From NCBI RefSeq assembly GCF_030272615.1, contig NC_081410.1, positions 260,884,437 to 260,948,436 of the forward strand: 64,000 bases of DNA. Reading direction: 5' to 3'. This document shows, one piece after another, positions 23,030 through 34,976 of this stretch. Both the position numbers and the translations under genes were made by a program. This DNA comes from Cryptomeria japonica (taxonomy: Eukaryota; Streptophyta; Pinopsida; Cupressales; Cupressaceae). Position 1 is the stretch's first letter. Each line of letters starts with the position of its first letter. The notes below the pieces were generated by a model, which worked only from the letters and a program-made list of their open reading frames with translations, searched no databases and was not told the DNA's origin.

Positions 23030-23935
23030 TAAGAAATGGGTCTCTTGACAAGCATAAGGCTCGTTCACTAGCAAAAGGATTCTCCTAAATTCTTACGATT
23101 GATTGATTTGAGACTTTTTCCTCATTTGTTAAGATGAATTCCATATGAATTGTCCTTTCTATAGTTGTAACTTTTCATTAGGAATTTCACCAAATAGATG
23201 TGAAGAGTTCCTTTCTTCATGGTGATATGTGAACTTCACTTTTGTGTGAACTTCAAAAATCTCTCTATGGCCTCACGTAGGCTCCTTACGTTTGTTATAC
23301 CAAGATGGAGTCCTTTCGTCTAATAGTTGGGTTCACTCAATGCCATTATGAGCCAAATGTATACATTCTGCAATAGGATGAGACTCTCACATTTTTGGTT
23401 CTCTATTTGATGACTTGTTGATCATAAGGAGTCACTCATCCACCATCAGGGTTGTGAAAATTCTATACATGATATATTGTTGATGTTAGACTTGGTTATT
23501 TTTCACTACATATTGGGGATTGAGATCTCCTAATCATCTTCGAGAATCTTCCTTGGCAAACCCCATTATGCACTTGATATGCTCTCTCAATTTTGCATGG
23601 TGACTTTAATCCTACACCAACTCCACTTCTATCAAGGGTCAAACTTGAGGCTAAGTGATTTTCACCATTGGTTGATGGAACTTTATACTAATGGCTTATT
23701 AGGAGTCTCATATAATTGACTCATATGAGACTTGATATCTCATATATGGTGGACATGGTCTCTAAATTCATGCAAGAGCCACAAAGTTGCATTGGAAGGC
23801 AACTAAGAATATCATCCACTACATTCAAGATACTCAAGATCAAATGCCATCTATATTGGCAAGCAACATGGTTAACAATGGAATCTACCAAGTTGCTAGT
23901 TTCCTGCCAACAATTCAATGCAATGAGTTGAATTT
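23030..23935 (+). pseudogene. Degenerate Copia reverse transcriptase relic
   Basis: Frames with many stops give KARSLAKGFS-like text near 23060, then HQIDVKSSFLHGD (about 23195), LQKSLYGLT-APYVCYTKMES (about 23245) and FLVLYLMTC, where YVDD should be (about 23395). The later block THMRLDISYMVDMVSKFMQE lies at 23720. These are successive conserved blocks of Ty1/copia RT and the RT-RNase H connection. Protease, integrase and gag are not recognised upstream. Confidence 0.7.
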
Positions 23936-23984
23936 GAAGAGACTTTTTCTCTAGTGACAAGAATGGAAGAAATTAGAATGTTTC

Positions 23985-25190
23985 TTGTTTTTTTATATTC
24001 ATAAGAACTTCAAAGTATATCAAATGGATGTTAAATATGATTTATTGAATGGTGAATTAGAAGAAGAAGTCTACATTGAGTAGTCTGATGGATTTTAGCT
24101 AACAGGAGACCCAAACATGGTATGCAGACTTAAGAAGGCATTATATGGTCTCAAACAAGTTCCTAAGGCTTGGTATGCAATACTAGACAAGTATTTACAC
24201 CAACAAGGATTCAAGAAAGGTACCACACATATCAATCTTTATATCAAAAGTGAGGATGAAAAAATTCTTATTGTTGTTGTATATGTTGATGATATAATAT
24301 TTGGTGGAGATGATGCAATGTGTAAGAAATTTGTTGAAGAAATACAGAAGGAATTTGAAATGACTATGTAAGGTGAGTTGTTATTCTTTCTTGGACTTCA
24401 AATTTCTCAATTTGATGGTGCTATGTTTATCTCTCTAGCTAAATTTATGAAGGAGATGTTTGAAGAAGTTTGGCATGGCAAACTGCAAACTGGTGAGCAC
24501 TTCTATGGCAGGAAGTTGTCATTTCAACAAAGATGACAAGTCACCTCAAGTTGATCAGACTCAGCTAGATCCATGATTACCAACCTATTGCACCTAACTA
24601 AATCCAAGTCTGGCATTATGTATGTGGTATATCTGGTTGCAAGGTTTAAATCAATCCAAAAGAAACTCATGTGAAGGCAATCAAAAGAATTTTTAGATAT
24701 GTGAAAAAAACTCCAGACTATGGATTATGGTACAAAAAGGGTAATGATTTTGACTTAAGTGTTCATACTAATGTTGATTGGGCCAATAATATTGATGATA
24801 GAATAAGTACCAATTGTATAGCCTTCTTTTTGGGAAGTATATTAGTCTCATGATTCAGTAAGAAGCAAGATTCAATGTCTCTGTCAATAACAAAAGCATA
24901 ATATATAGTAGAATCATCTTGTTTCACTCAAGTGTTATGGAGGAAGAAGACCTTGAAGGATATCAAGGTAATGCATGATGAGCCCATTCCTATTATGTGT
25001 GACAATACAACTGACATCAATACTTCAAAGAATCTAGTAATGCAATCTAGAACCAATCACATATCTATCTGGTATCCCATTCTAAGAGAGAAAGTTGAAA
25101 ATTAAGAGGTGAAATTGGAATATGTACCCACAAAGGATTAGGTTGTAGACATCTTTACAAAGCTCATTCGAAGGACATGTTTAAGTACCT
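23985..25190 (+). pseudogene. Copia RT and RNase H relic (second element)
   Basis: The RT blocks are YQMDVKYDLLNGELEEEVYI (24015-24075), CRLKKALYGLKQVPKAWYA (24123-24180), VVYVDDIIFGGDD (24276-24315, catalytic YVDD intact) and FFLGLQIS (24385). The RNase H part has VDWANNIDDRISTN (about 24775), SKKQDSMS (about 24860), CDNTTDINTSKN (about 25000) and DIFTKLI (25150). Stops and frameshifts break it repeatedly. It is in the same orientation as the relic at 23030-23935 and lacks gag and integrase. Its PPT and 3' LTR follow at 25461. Confidence 0.85.
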
Positions 25191-25460
25191 CAGACTAAGT
25201 TTGGGGGTTGTTTCCCCTCCTTCTAACTAGAAACATAGATGATGCATCTATTTAGGGGGAGCCGGAGAAATTCAAGATATCATTTTCTTGGACTGATGAG
25301 GGATACCTCTCAGGGGGAGTTGGTAGTAAGAATGTTTAATAATTAGTATATTTAAGTTGATGCTAATACGGAAAGTTTTTAAAAGATCATTTTCTATTTT
25401 ACCTTTGATGTCAATGTGGGAGAGAAAATGATGTATCCAGTGAGTGTTGTCATCAATGAC

Positions 25461-25472
25461 AAAGGGGGAGAT
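25461..25472 (+). other. Polypurine tract of the Copia element
   Basis: AAAGGGGGAGAT directly precedes the LTR start TGTTGTAG. Confidence 0.8.
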
Positions 25473-26928
25473 TGTTGTAGTTATAGTGACAGTGTGTTGT
25501 CATTGATGTCAACCTATGTTTGTATGTTCAGATGAATAAGTTCATGGTTGGATGTCAAATTTAGCTCATGGTTGGATGTCAAAATTTGTTGTTCAAAAGT
25601 TTATGGTTGGATGTCAAATGTGCTTTGATTAATAATCTGAATCTCATGGTCCTGAAGAATGTACAACATTTCTCAGCAATTGAAGATATGGATTTGTAGT
25701 TTGAAAGTAAGATAAAGGAAGATATGAAGTATGTATGTATCTCTCCTAAGGTCACAAAAGTTTATGGATAAGTTTTAGGGGATTGTAGAGTAAAGTTGGT
25801 ATTATTCTCTGATAATAAGGATGAAAAGGATGCTCCACACTTCTCTACATTGCAATATATTTTTACTTGCGGTTTGGGGGACTTGTTTATATTATATGTT
25901 TATTATCTTATCTCAAGTTTTAGGTGTTTAGATGTACTACAATTATGAATCTAATTTCTATATCTCAAGACCATTGTTTGGTTTGCAATAAATGTTGGGT
26001 TTTAGTATCTGTTTGTTTGCCCAAACTCAATTGAATGTGATAGTGTGAAATGAGGGCATATGAATGATAAAATTCATATGATGATTATATGTGCTCTGCA
26101 TAGTGGTTCTTGATCTCTCTGGTATTATCTAATGATTGGGGTATTTGGATGAAAGGTTAAGTGTTTTTTGGGCTGACTTGGGATATTTGTGCCAATGCTT
26201 TTCTAGTTGTACCTGTGTGGAGATATGTGTCAAAGTGTTTTGTTTTTTTTAATCTTTCCTCGATCTGAAACTATTTCCCTTCGACCACAGATGTGTTTGT
26301 GGCCAACCTCCTTGGGGGATGCACATTTCATGCCTACATGTTTCATCCTAGCCAACCTAGAAATATTTTGTGGATGCTTCCAAAGGATATAAATGGAAGA
26401 TTAAATCACTATCAATGTGTGTGAGTGTGTTGTCTGTCAAAGAAGCACTTAATGCATATTAGAGGAAGTTAGTCAAAGGTAATTACATTTGAATGAGAGT
26501 GGAAGTGTGTTGAAGGCAATGAGCTAAAAATAGCTAATATTATTAGATAAAGTTGTTGTGGTGGAACTTCATCAACTATTCATGATATTTTTAGTTGGTA
26601 GCCTCCTTTTGTAAGTATTGTAATGCTCGGGGAGTAGTTAATTTCCTTTGGTTGTAACCATAAAATTGTATTTCATGGAGTTGAAACTCCATTCGTGTTG
26701 TAGCCCATAAAATTTAATGTAATCTTGTTTAATTTGTGAGGCTACATTTGGACAGTATCTCCAAGAAGCTTGATCATGATTATTTGTCCCTTGTTGGGTT
26801 TTCCACGTAAATATGGTGTCTACTTGTGTAACTGTGGTATTTTACTTCATTTTTGTTGATTTGTTTTAAGGGTTTTAATTTGTTTTGAAAGGTTAAACTA
26901 TACTTGAATATTGATTCACCCACCCTCT
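25473..26928 (+). repeat. 3' LTR of the Copia element (left part, split)
   Basis: Begins TGTTGTAGTTATAGTGACAG after the PPT. It is interrupted at its pyrimidine-rich end (GATTCACCCACCCTCT) by the element at 26929-36161. The remainder, CAGTATTCTAGTG...TTTTTAACA, continues at 36167-36185. The internal sequence between pol and LTR contains the usual purine-rich GGGGGAG motifs (25255, 25310). Confidence 0.75.
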
Positions 26929-28113
26929 TGTTAGGTCCAACTAGGAAAGCTAATGTATTGAGAGGAAAGGGGTGAATTAGTACTTCAAAATGTTTCTTCA
27001 ACAACAATTAACTGTTAAACATAAACTGAATACTGTTGATCTCATAATATATAATGCTAAAACATAATCACAGAAATAACATTCATACAAATTTCATTCC
27101 ATAACACAAAGATTTTGGTTACACAAAAACTCTTTGTTAGAGATAAAAACTGTGGTGGGGATGGCACCCACAACTTCACTACTGCAATAATCGAGATTGC
27201 TCAGTTAGAGCTACATGTTTAGCTATTTCTGATAGCTTATCCTGTTAGGAGTACAAAGATCTTTAGGTCTACCTTGCTAAAGGATTTACAAACACTTTTA
27301 CAAAATGTTGTACCTGGTTAAAGGCTTTACAATTTATAGACTTTGTTAGAGTCTTTTACCTTGTTAAAGGTTTCTAACTTAACTCAAAATAATTCAATCA
27401 AAATCTTTACAAAATATCTGCAACTTTACATCTGAAATGTTATAGCAGACTCTATGTGCTCAATATGAAATTACCTTGCTCATAGCATACCTCAGTAATT
27501 GATAAGTCAACTCGGTGACCACTTTTGTATACTCTGTCACTTAAACTGTTCTTTGAAAAACCTTCTTGGTGACCTCTGAATATCTCTGTTAATCTTCACA
27601 TCTTATCTTCTCTCAAGATTTTCATATTCAACTCATCATTTTTCCCTCAAAAATTAGATACTCAAATGATTCTGTATATATAGATCTCAGAGACAGTGAT
27701 CTTATTCATGCGTCGATCATACAAACATGTTTTATCGAATGAATAAACATAGAAATTACTTCATTGGATAAACTCCCTCAAAATCATACAGAATCTTTAA
27801 ATGCAATTTCCTATGTAATAACGGTTCCATGTTCTCGAATCTTGTAATACGTTTCACATGTGTGTCCAGGTTCATTGAATCTGGTAATATGTTTTCACTC
27901 GGTTCATATTGACTCGGTATACCTTCTTTGCTGCTCGGTAGACATAGAACTTTACTCGGTAGACAACTCAGTGTGTCTCATCTCAGTGACTAGCCTTTCT
28001 CTATAACCGACACCTTAGTAATTACCGACTGCACATTTCGGTGGTATTAACGGACTAGAGTATATAGAATGAATTTGGGCATAAAACTAATGACAACTTA
28101 GTAAATAGAAACA
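26929..28113 (-). repeat. 3' LTR of the 9.2-kb element
   Basis: On the minus strand it runs from TGTTTCTATTTACTAAGTTG to TTGGACCTAACA. It differs from the other LTR by scattered substitutions and small indels. Confidence 0.9.
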
Positions 28114-28125
28114 ATCTCCCCTTTT
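28114..28125 (-). other. Polypurine tract of the 9.2-kb element
   Basis: On the minus strand, AAAAGGGGAGAT lies immediately before the LTR start TGTTTC. Further purine tracts of the same kind lie at about 28313 and 28395. Confidence 0.8.
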
Positions 28126-28420
28126 GACATTAGTTTGGTATGTTTGACAAAACTCCTTTCAAAGTCATAATACAAAATCTATATACTTTACAAAATAAAC
28201 TGAAATGGCAGTATATACATTTGTTCAAATACATACTCAAATGCATACTCTCCTTATCAATATGTATAACTTGATGATCTATACTTTGTATTTCATGCTC
28301 TTGATGTTCTATGCTCCCCCTGTCAATTTCAACTCTACACTCGGTATATATATTATTAACTCTATACACTTAGATACTCTATATACTCGCTACACTCCCC
28401 CTTTTTGACAAACATCGAAA

Positions 28421-31400
28421 CTAGTTACCATTTGGTGGGGGCAAATGGTCAAAAATAGATTTATACTTTGTACGAGTGTCTTTGAGAGTGTTGGAAAGTG
28501 CATCCTTGACACTTTCCATTAGAGAATTCTGAGCTGTGATATCAGCAAACAGTGAGATCAAACTGTCTAAAGTGCTTCCCTCTGCTTGAGTGGACAATTG
28601 GGTAGCTCGGTTGATCTGCTCTTGAACTAATGATAAATGGGGACTAAATAATGTCTGAACAGTCATGATATCCATCCTTATTTTATGCTCTACATTCTGA
28701 AGTTCTACCTGTTGAGCCATAAGAGTTTGTAGCTTTGTATAAAAATTCTGAATAGAATTTGGCTCGGTAGTCAATTTATTTGAGAGATTGGTAATCTCTT
28801 TTTCAATAACTTCGGTCTTATTCTTGATATCTTTGATAAAGAATGAGAATGTACATAGCTTCTGAAATAAATAAAGAATATGCTTGAGTTGAGGGGACAA
28901 CTCAACAATGAATCCAATAAGCTTAGTTTTACCTATAGCAATTGCTTTCTACACTTCTTCAATCATCTTGGCAGTTAGCTCTTTTTCTTTCAATTTGCTA
29001 AGGTATTCTGATGCTTCTACCCCTGATGCTTCCAATTGAGTGAGTAGTTCATCTAGTTGCATATGGATGGTAGCATCTTTATTTACGGTAGCTTTAGGTA
29101 GCATGTCTATCAATAATGCTTTAACCTTCTGAAGTACTCAGTTCTTCTTTTGTATAGCTATCTATTTTTCTTTCTCTTCTTTGGCTTTACAAAGCTCGCC
29201 AAATTCTATCAGTTCTTGCCCTTTTAGTTTTGCAATGTCAACATTCGACAACATAATAGGCTTTGATAGATCTATCTTGAAACTGTGCTTCTTTAATTTC
29301 TTCTCCTTTAATGATGATGCCTTCACCGGTTGAATGAGGACAATGGCTTTGGAGGCTTGTCCTTCCTCGGTAAGTTGCTCGGTGGAGGCAACACTTTTTT
29401 TGGTTCCTGTAGCCTCTGTTGTATCCATGACATCCTCATCTAACTGAATAGTTGAAGCAGGATCTTACTCGGTGATGTCAACTATCTCCACTTCACCTTG
29501 AGGTTCTTCAGTCTGAATTCTAAATATTTCTTGCCATTTTTCTTTAGTTTCATTCTCTACTTCACGATAAAGGCCATTCATCATTTTCAAGGCCCTTTGC
29601 TTAACTTGAAAATTTGTCTGGTAGTTTTTCAAATGATCTTTTATATCATCTACCAACATATCTGGAAAGAGATGTACCAAAACTCTTTCTCTAATATGCT
29701 TCTCTGAGTCCATAGCATATTTCCATCTATTGTCAATATGAGAGTACAATGCTTTTGGAAGAAAGTCAGTTACTTCCAATGGAACTACTCGGAACTTGAG
29801 AAGTGTACACACTACTAACTCTTCTATTTGCCTCTTCTCTTCTTATGTTCTAGAGTCATACTTTACATATCTAAATGACCCAAATCCACTATATTGTTTT
29901 AAATTTGCACAAAAATTATCAACAATGTGTACATCTTCCTTAGTGCTTTTTACAATCTGAAATTTATTTGCATCTTCAGATTCTATGTCACTTGACTCTT
30001 TATTCAAAATTAGTCTTTTGGACGTCTTTTTATAAGTTTTTGTAACCTTAGGCATTTCAACATTTTTCTGCCTCTTACCGGGTGACACAAAAGATTTAGT
30101 GATTAGTCGCTTTATTGGTGGGGTCGGTGATATCTTGGTTGTATCCTGTTTCTTCCTTTTCAAAATTTTACCTTTTGGCAACTCGATGCTTAGTGTAATT
30201 GCTGCTTCTTGAACTTCAGATTCTTCCTCGATTGAAAGTTGATCACTCTTGGTAGGAGTGGAGGTAGAACCTTCTCCAAACTTTTCAGTTAAATCCTTTA
30301 TCATTCTAGTGGCTTTTCTGGTAGCCTTAGGTACTACAATGCTCATTTTTACTTTTTCTTTTATCTCTTCATAGGTGCCATACCTGATCTCGGTAGGATG
30401 CCTTGGAAGTGCTAAGAAGGCATCTATCTGTTGTTGAGCAATGTCAAAATCAATCTCATAACCCATAGGCAGTAAAGATTGAGTCCTGGGCTCTACTGCA
30501 TTAACATAAGAGTAGTCAGTATCCAACTCAAAACAGATGGTATCCTTGTACTTTTCCACTAGCTATGGTGGGATCCTGTACCTGCTGTGCATCTTTTTTT
30601 GAAAACTGTTAAAGTAATCATCCATTATCACATTGAAATTATCACCTAGCTGATTGATGAAATCATTTATCTGATGGGTGATTGGTCGGTGTAATTCCCA
30701 ATCAATGTTACCGATTGAAGGAAAGAATTTCTGAAAATAGAAGAACATACACACTAAGAGTGACCCAAACTTTAGTGTGTTAGCAGTATTATTCTTCTTC
30801 GGTTTCCTTATTGTGTTGAGATTTTCAAAAATATTCTTCAACACTTCACATAAGTCAATTTTCATACCCTTTTTCACAATTTTATAGGCCAAACTATAGT
30901 TGCACACGGCACACTATTTTCTCTTGCCGACTGGAAGAAACAATAACCAATAACTCTAATAGCAAAGTTAAGTTCTGCATCAATTACATTGTTCAACTTA
31001 AGACCTCTGCAATCAGACTCAACTCCGGTTAATGTTATCAATTCCTTCTATGAAATCATCTTCTGTGCTCGGGCATGGTCAAATATAGGGTATTCGGTTA
31101 TTATGTGAATAATCTCCTTGGTGATCTTGAAAGGTTGATCTTCTAACCACATAAAATCGTCATGCACTCTGCTCAAGACAAATTTGACCTATTGGGATTT
31201 GAAGACTCGGGGATAGGTTAGGGCTTCGATCAATCCCTTAAATTTGATGTGCTCAAACTTGCTATCCAGGATTCCATCGGTGCATAATTCATCATACATA
31301 TCCTTAATTTCAGTATGACCTAGCTCTTCAACACGACACTTAGTATAAAATTTGACATCTTCAATCAACAGAAGCCTATCCGAAAAAGAGAGAATGCAGT

Positions 31401-31502
31401 TTTCTCATCGGGTTCGGATGCCACTTTGGGAGGTAAGGTGTATTTCATTGACGACTTCTCAATGGTCTCAACTACAACGGGTTTTTGCACCTTAGGAGCC
31501 AT
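28421..31502 (-). pseudogene. Large ORF of unknown function in the pol position
   Basis: Starts at ATG 31502 (MAPKVQKPVVVETIEKSS) and runs about 3 kb with several stops and frameshifts. The N-terminal third holds YTKCRVEELGHTEIKDMYDE, WLEDQPFKITKEIIHIITEY and LKLNNVIDAELNFAIRVIGY, then SLLVCMFFYFQKFFPSIGNI (30780-30720). A basic, Ser/Thr-rich middle (KGKILKRKKQD, SPGKRQKN; 30559-29843) could carry nuclear localisation signals. The C-terminal part (28900-28421) is a helical, likely coiled-coil segment ending HLPPPNGN. There is no enzymatic motif. The arrangement resembles the 'plant transposon protein' ORFs of large LTR elements and the relic at 1-2742, but I do not recognise a named family. 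Confidence 0.6.
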
Positions 31503-32025
31503 TTCAAACTTGGAATTCTACTTTATGGAATAGCTTAGGGTTTCAAATAACCAGAAAACGCTTCCAACTTAGTAAATACAATGCAAATATTCACAACTGA
31601 TTTTGATCGGTTAACTTGCTTGAAAATGCATTTAAGATTGTGTGAAATACCTTGAATTTTCTTCTGGGAATGTTTGATTGCCTTTAATTCGCTTAGCTCT
31701 GCTCTTTGAAAACTGGTAAGTGAAAAATGACCGCGTAGAGTACTTTAAATACATCCTTTCGACCTTATCGGGCTTCATGTTGTTAGGTATACTAAGCATT
31801 AAATGCACTCGGTTCCACTAAACCGACTATCTCCCTTATATGCTTTTACCAACTAGACAGGCTTAATGTATTTACAGACTTCTCTGGTAAATAAAAAAGA
31901 CTAGATAATATTTCAAATTTGCTATTGCATCTTAGCTATGCAGATCTTGGAATTAAGTATATGATTAAATAGGAACTGTTAAAATCTAACCTTGTGAGAA
32001 TGCAGTCCCTTCATACCTTTATTGA

Positions 32026-33368
32026 TTAATTGGAAGTAGATGCACCTAACTCGGTAGGTAAGGTGATTTTTTCATTAGTTGACACATTTTCCTTCTTTTT
32101 CCAGAATTTTTGTAGTTTGCTTGTTATCTCCTCAGTATCTCCTCTGGGTTGATCTCTACATTCTTTAGCCAAGTGTCCAACTTTGTGACAATGAAAGCAT
32201 GTCATTCCAGGATTTCTCCATGATCTCTGGTTGTTCATTCCAAACCTTATCATACAGTTAGCACTTATATGTATGTATCTTCCACAACATTCACACCATA
32301 TCCTTGTATTGTAATCTCATTGTACTGCAGTATATTGACGATTGAGATCTGTGTGAGTTTGGTAGCTTCTGGTATTTGCTCGGTGTGGAGACCACATATG
32401 GTTTTTCTGCTTAAACCAACACTTTTCGGTATTGTGTCCATATCTATTTCAATTTTTGTAAAACCCCTTGAATTTTGCCTTTTGATAATTGTTAACAGAC
32501 TTTGTCCTACATTGTTTATATGTGTGACCATACTTATTGCAATTGTAGCAATAACCATTAGACCCAGTTAAATTCGGTTGCTTACCTTTTCTGATCCGGC
32601 AAACATTGGCAGTATGTCCTTGTTTTCCACAGTAGTTGCAGATAGGCTTCATGTCTTTCATCTTCTCTTTGTTTCCAGCGTTCTTTGATTATTCTCCTTT
32701 CTCGGTGGTGTTGATCCCTTTCTCGGTAGAGTTATTTCTTTTATAACCGAGTCCGGCAGATTTGTTAGGTGATCTTAAGTTTAGTTGCTCATCCAACATT
32801 CTTGATGCTTCATAACTTTTCTTCAGTGTTTCTTTGGACTTCTTTTCTTCTTCTAGTTCATCGGTCAATTTTGAAAATTCAAGTTTCAATGCTCGGTTCT
32901 CATTTTCTTTAGAGTTGCTTCATGATGTGCATAACCCAATTGATTAGACATATTATGTTGAACTCGAGTCATCCTTGATATTTCAGACACCATTGCTTCT
33001 AGCTGTTGTTTTTCTCTTTCTATATTTCGAATATTATCTTCAGTTGTTCTCAATGCATCAAGATTTTCAGTCATTTTTGTGCTGAAATACTCATGTTCCC
33101 TTTTCATTGCTTTTAGTTGTTCATTCAATGCTTTGTTCTTTTCTCTCAGTTCTACAATCATTTCTTCGGACTCTTCTGATATGTTGTTCTCAGATGATGT
33201 CTCAATTTGTTCCACCAATTCTTGTGAGTCCTGTAAATCATCAGACAACCTTCTTCTGACTTTCAATGATCTTTGCATTTGTCTTTGCATATCTGCAATC
33301 ACTTGATTAGCATGATCTAATTCTTCTTGAAGATTCACAATTCTACAAGATTGTTTGTAGCCTTCCAT
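32026..33368 (-). pseudogene. gag-like protein: coiled coil plus zinc knuckles
   Basis: The likely start is ATG 33368 (MEGYKQSCRIVNLQEELDHA), about 65 nt after the inner PBS copy. The first 160 residues are highly charged heptad-like helices (coiled coil). The frame shifts near 32888. CCHC knuckles follow: CNYCGKQGHTANVC, CYNCNKYGHTYKQC, a broken one ending YGHNTEKC, and CFHCHKVGHLAKEC. Three fit CX2CX4HX4C exactly. This is the nucleocapsid part of Gag, which packages element RNA. The usual Copia UBN2-type N-terminal domain is not seen; the coiled coil takes its place. Confidence 0.8.
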
Positions 33369-33511
33369 TGATAGGATCTTTCTCTTTAGGTTGTTAAACC
33401 CTTTACCAAGAGTAGAGATTTGATACCAATTTTTAGGTCCAACTAGGAAAGCTAATGTACTAAGAGGGGAGGGGTGAATCAGTACTTCAAAACTTTTCAA
33501 TAGAAAGGAGA

Positions 33512-34937
33512 TTGTTGGCATTTCAATAAGGATATTGAGAAGGTTGTTGGATATTATTGATATAATTGAAGAAGGATGATTACTGTCTTAATAATATTAT
33601 TTTGTCATTGATGTCAAGAAATTGATTTTCTAATTCAGTACGATGTTGCCATATCTTGAGAAGTATGTTTTGATAAGTATTAAGAGGTCGGTAAGTGACA
33701 CGAAAAGAATGTGATAATGAAGGGAAATAATAAGTCATTCAATGGGCAACTATTACCGAGTTAGACAATGATGAGATTATGTTGTTTTGATTGTTTTGAT
33801 ATCCTACATATGTTGTTGATTACAAGTTTAATACTATACTATGTCACCGAGCAAAGAACCTAGTCGATAAACCCTAAGGTTATCGATATCGGTTAAAGAA
33901 GGCAGAATTTCTACCGAGTGAAGTTCAGTATTTACCGAGTAATAACAAAATGCATTGGATGGATAAATACATTATTAAATGTAGAATACCAATGAGCCGG
34001 AGATGAATAAATGATTGGTATGTCGCGCAAGAAGTCTGTTAAGGATCTACGGCAATGGAAAATCAAGAGGAAGATCTACAGCACAGATTGAACCGGAATA
34101 ACCTAGCACAAGTTCCAAGGTGAGGTAAAACATTTTTCAGATTGAAGGATACATTGAACCTAGTCAAGTTTGATGATCTGATGACTAAGATTGATCATGG
34201 GAAATGTGATCAAGGAGATTAAGCGGTTAGAAATTGTTTATAAATAAGGAATTATTGATGAGCAATGCATGCGGGCAAATGTATGCACAATGATGCTACA
34301 GTAATGTTTACCAAGCACAGAAGCTTGAAGATCTGATTGAAGAATAGATTGAGAAGCCCAGCAAGCCCAACAAGGGACAAGATAAGTCTTATGACAAGAT
34401 TGTTTTGAGCAAATAGAATCTGCTTTAGCATTTCAGATGTGAAGTTGCAGATTTATTTTATTACTGTTATTTATTTTGTAAGTGACAAGAAATCTCTTAA
34501 CCGAGTGGACTTAACAGTCTTATTTGTAAACCCTCTAGCAAGGTAACATTCTAAATGAGTGTTTGAAATCCTTTGACAAGGTCACTTCTAACAAAGTGCA
34601 AGACTCTAACAAGCCTAAGGGAAATCCCTTAATCGGGTCACATCTAGCAATGTGTTTTTGTATTCTGTATCTGGATTAGCTTTTAACCGAGCATACTCTA
34701 GAAGGGTATATTTCTTAGTGGGTCCGAAATCCCACAGTGGTTTTTCCCTATTTGGGTTTCCAGGTTAAATCTGGTGTTAAATGTGTTATGATGTTTTAAG
34801 TGTATCTGTTTATGAGTATTGAATGATTTATAGTCATAGTTGCATATCAGTAAAGGCTACCAAGGTTGAATCTGGTGAATATATTGTATTGTGAAGTTTT
34901 TATGATTCACCCCCCCCCCCCTCTCATCTTAACTAAC
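33512..34937 (+). repeat. Single LTR of another Copia element, inserted
   Basis: Begins TGTTGGCATTTCAATAAGG, preceded by AAAGGAGAT (which looks like a polypurine tract), and ends TTAACTAACA. It contains the GATTCACCCC...CTCTCATC pyrimidine-rich end typical of the LTRs here, with a run of 12 C at 34910-34921. It lies between two copies of the host element's PBS/leader region (33390-33498 and 34938-35045). No 5-bp TSD was found. Confidence 0.75.
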
Positions 34938-34962
34938 AGTTAAACCCTTTACCAAGAGTAGA

Positions 34963-34974
34963 GCTCTGATACCA
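34963..34974 (-). other. Primer binding site of the 9.2-kb element
   Basis: On the minus strand this reads TGGTATCAGAGC, two bases after the LTR end. A diverged second copy (TGGTATCAAATC) lies near 33420, beyond the inserted LTR. Confidence 0.9.
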
Positions 34975-34976
34975 AT

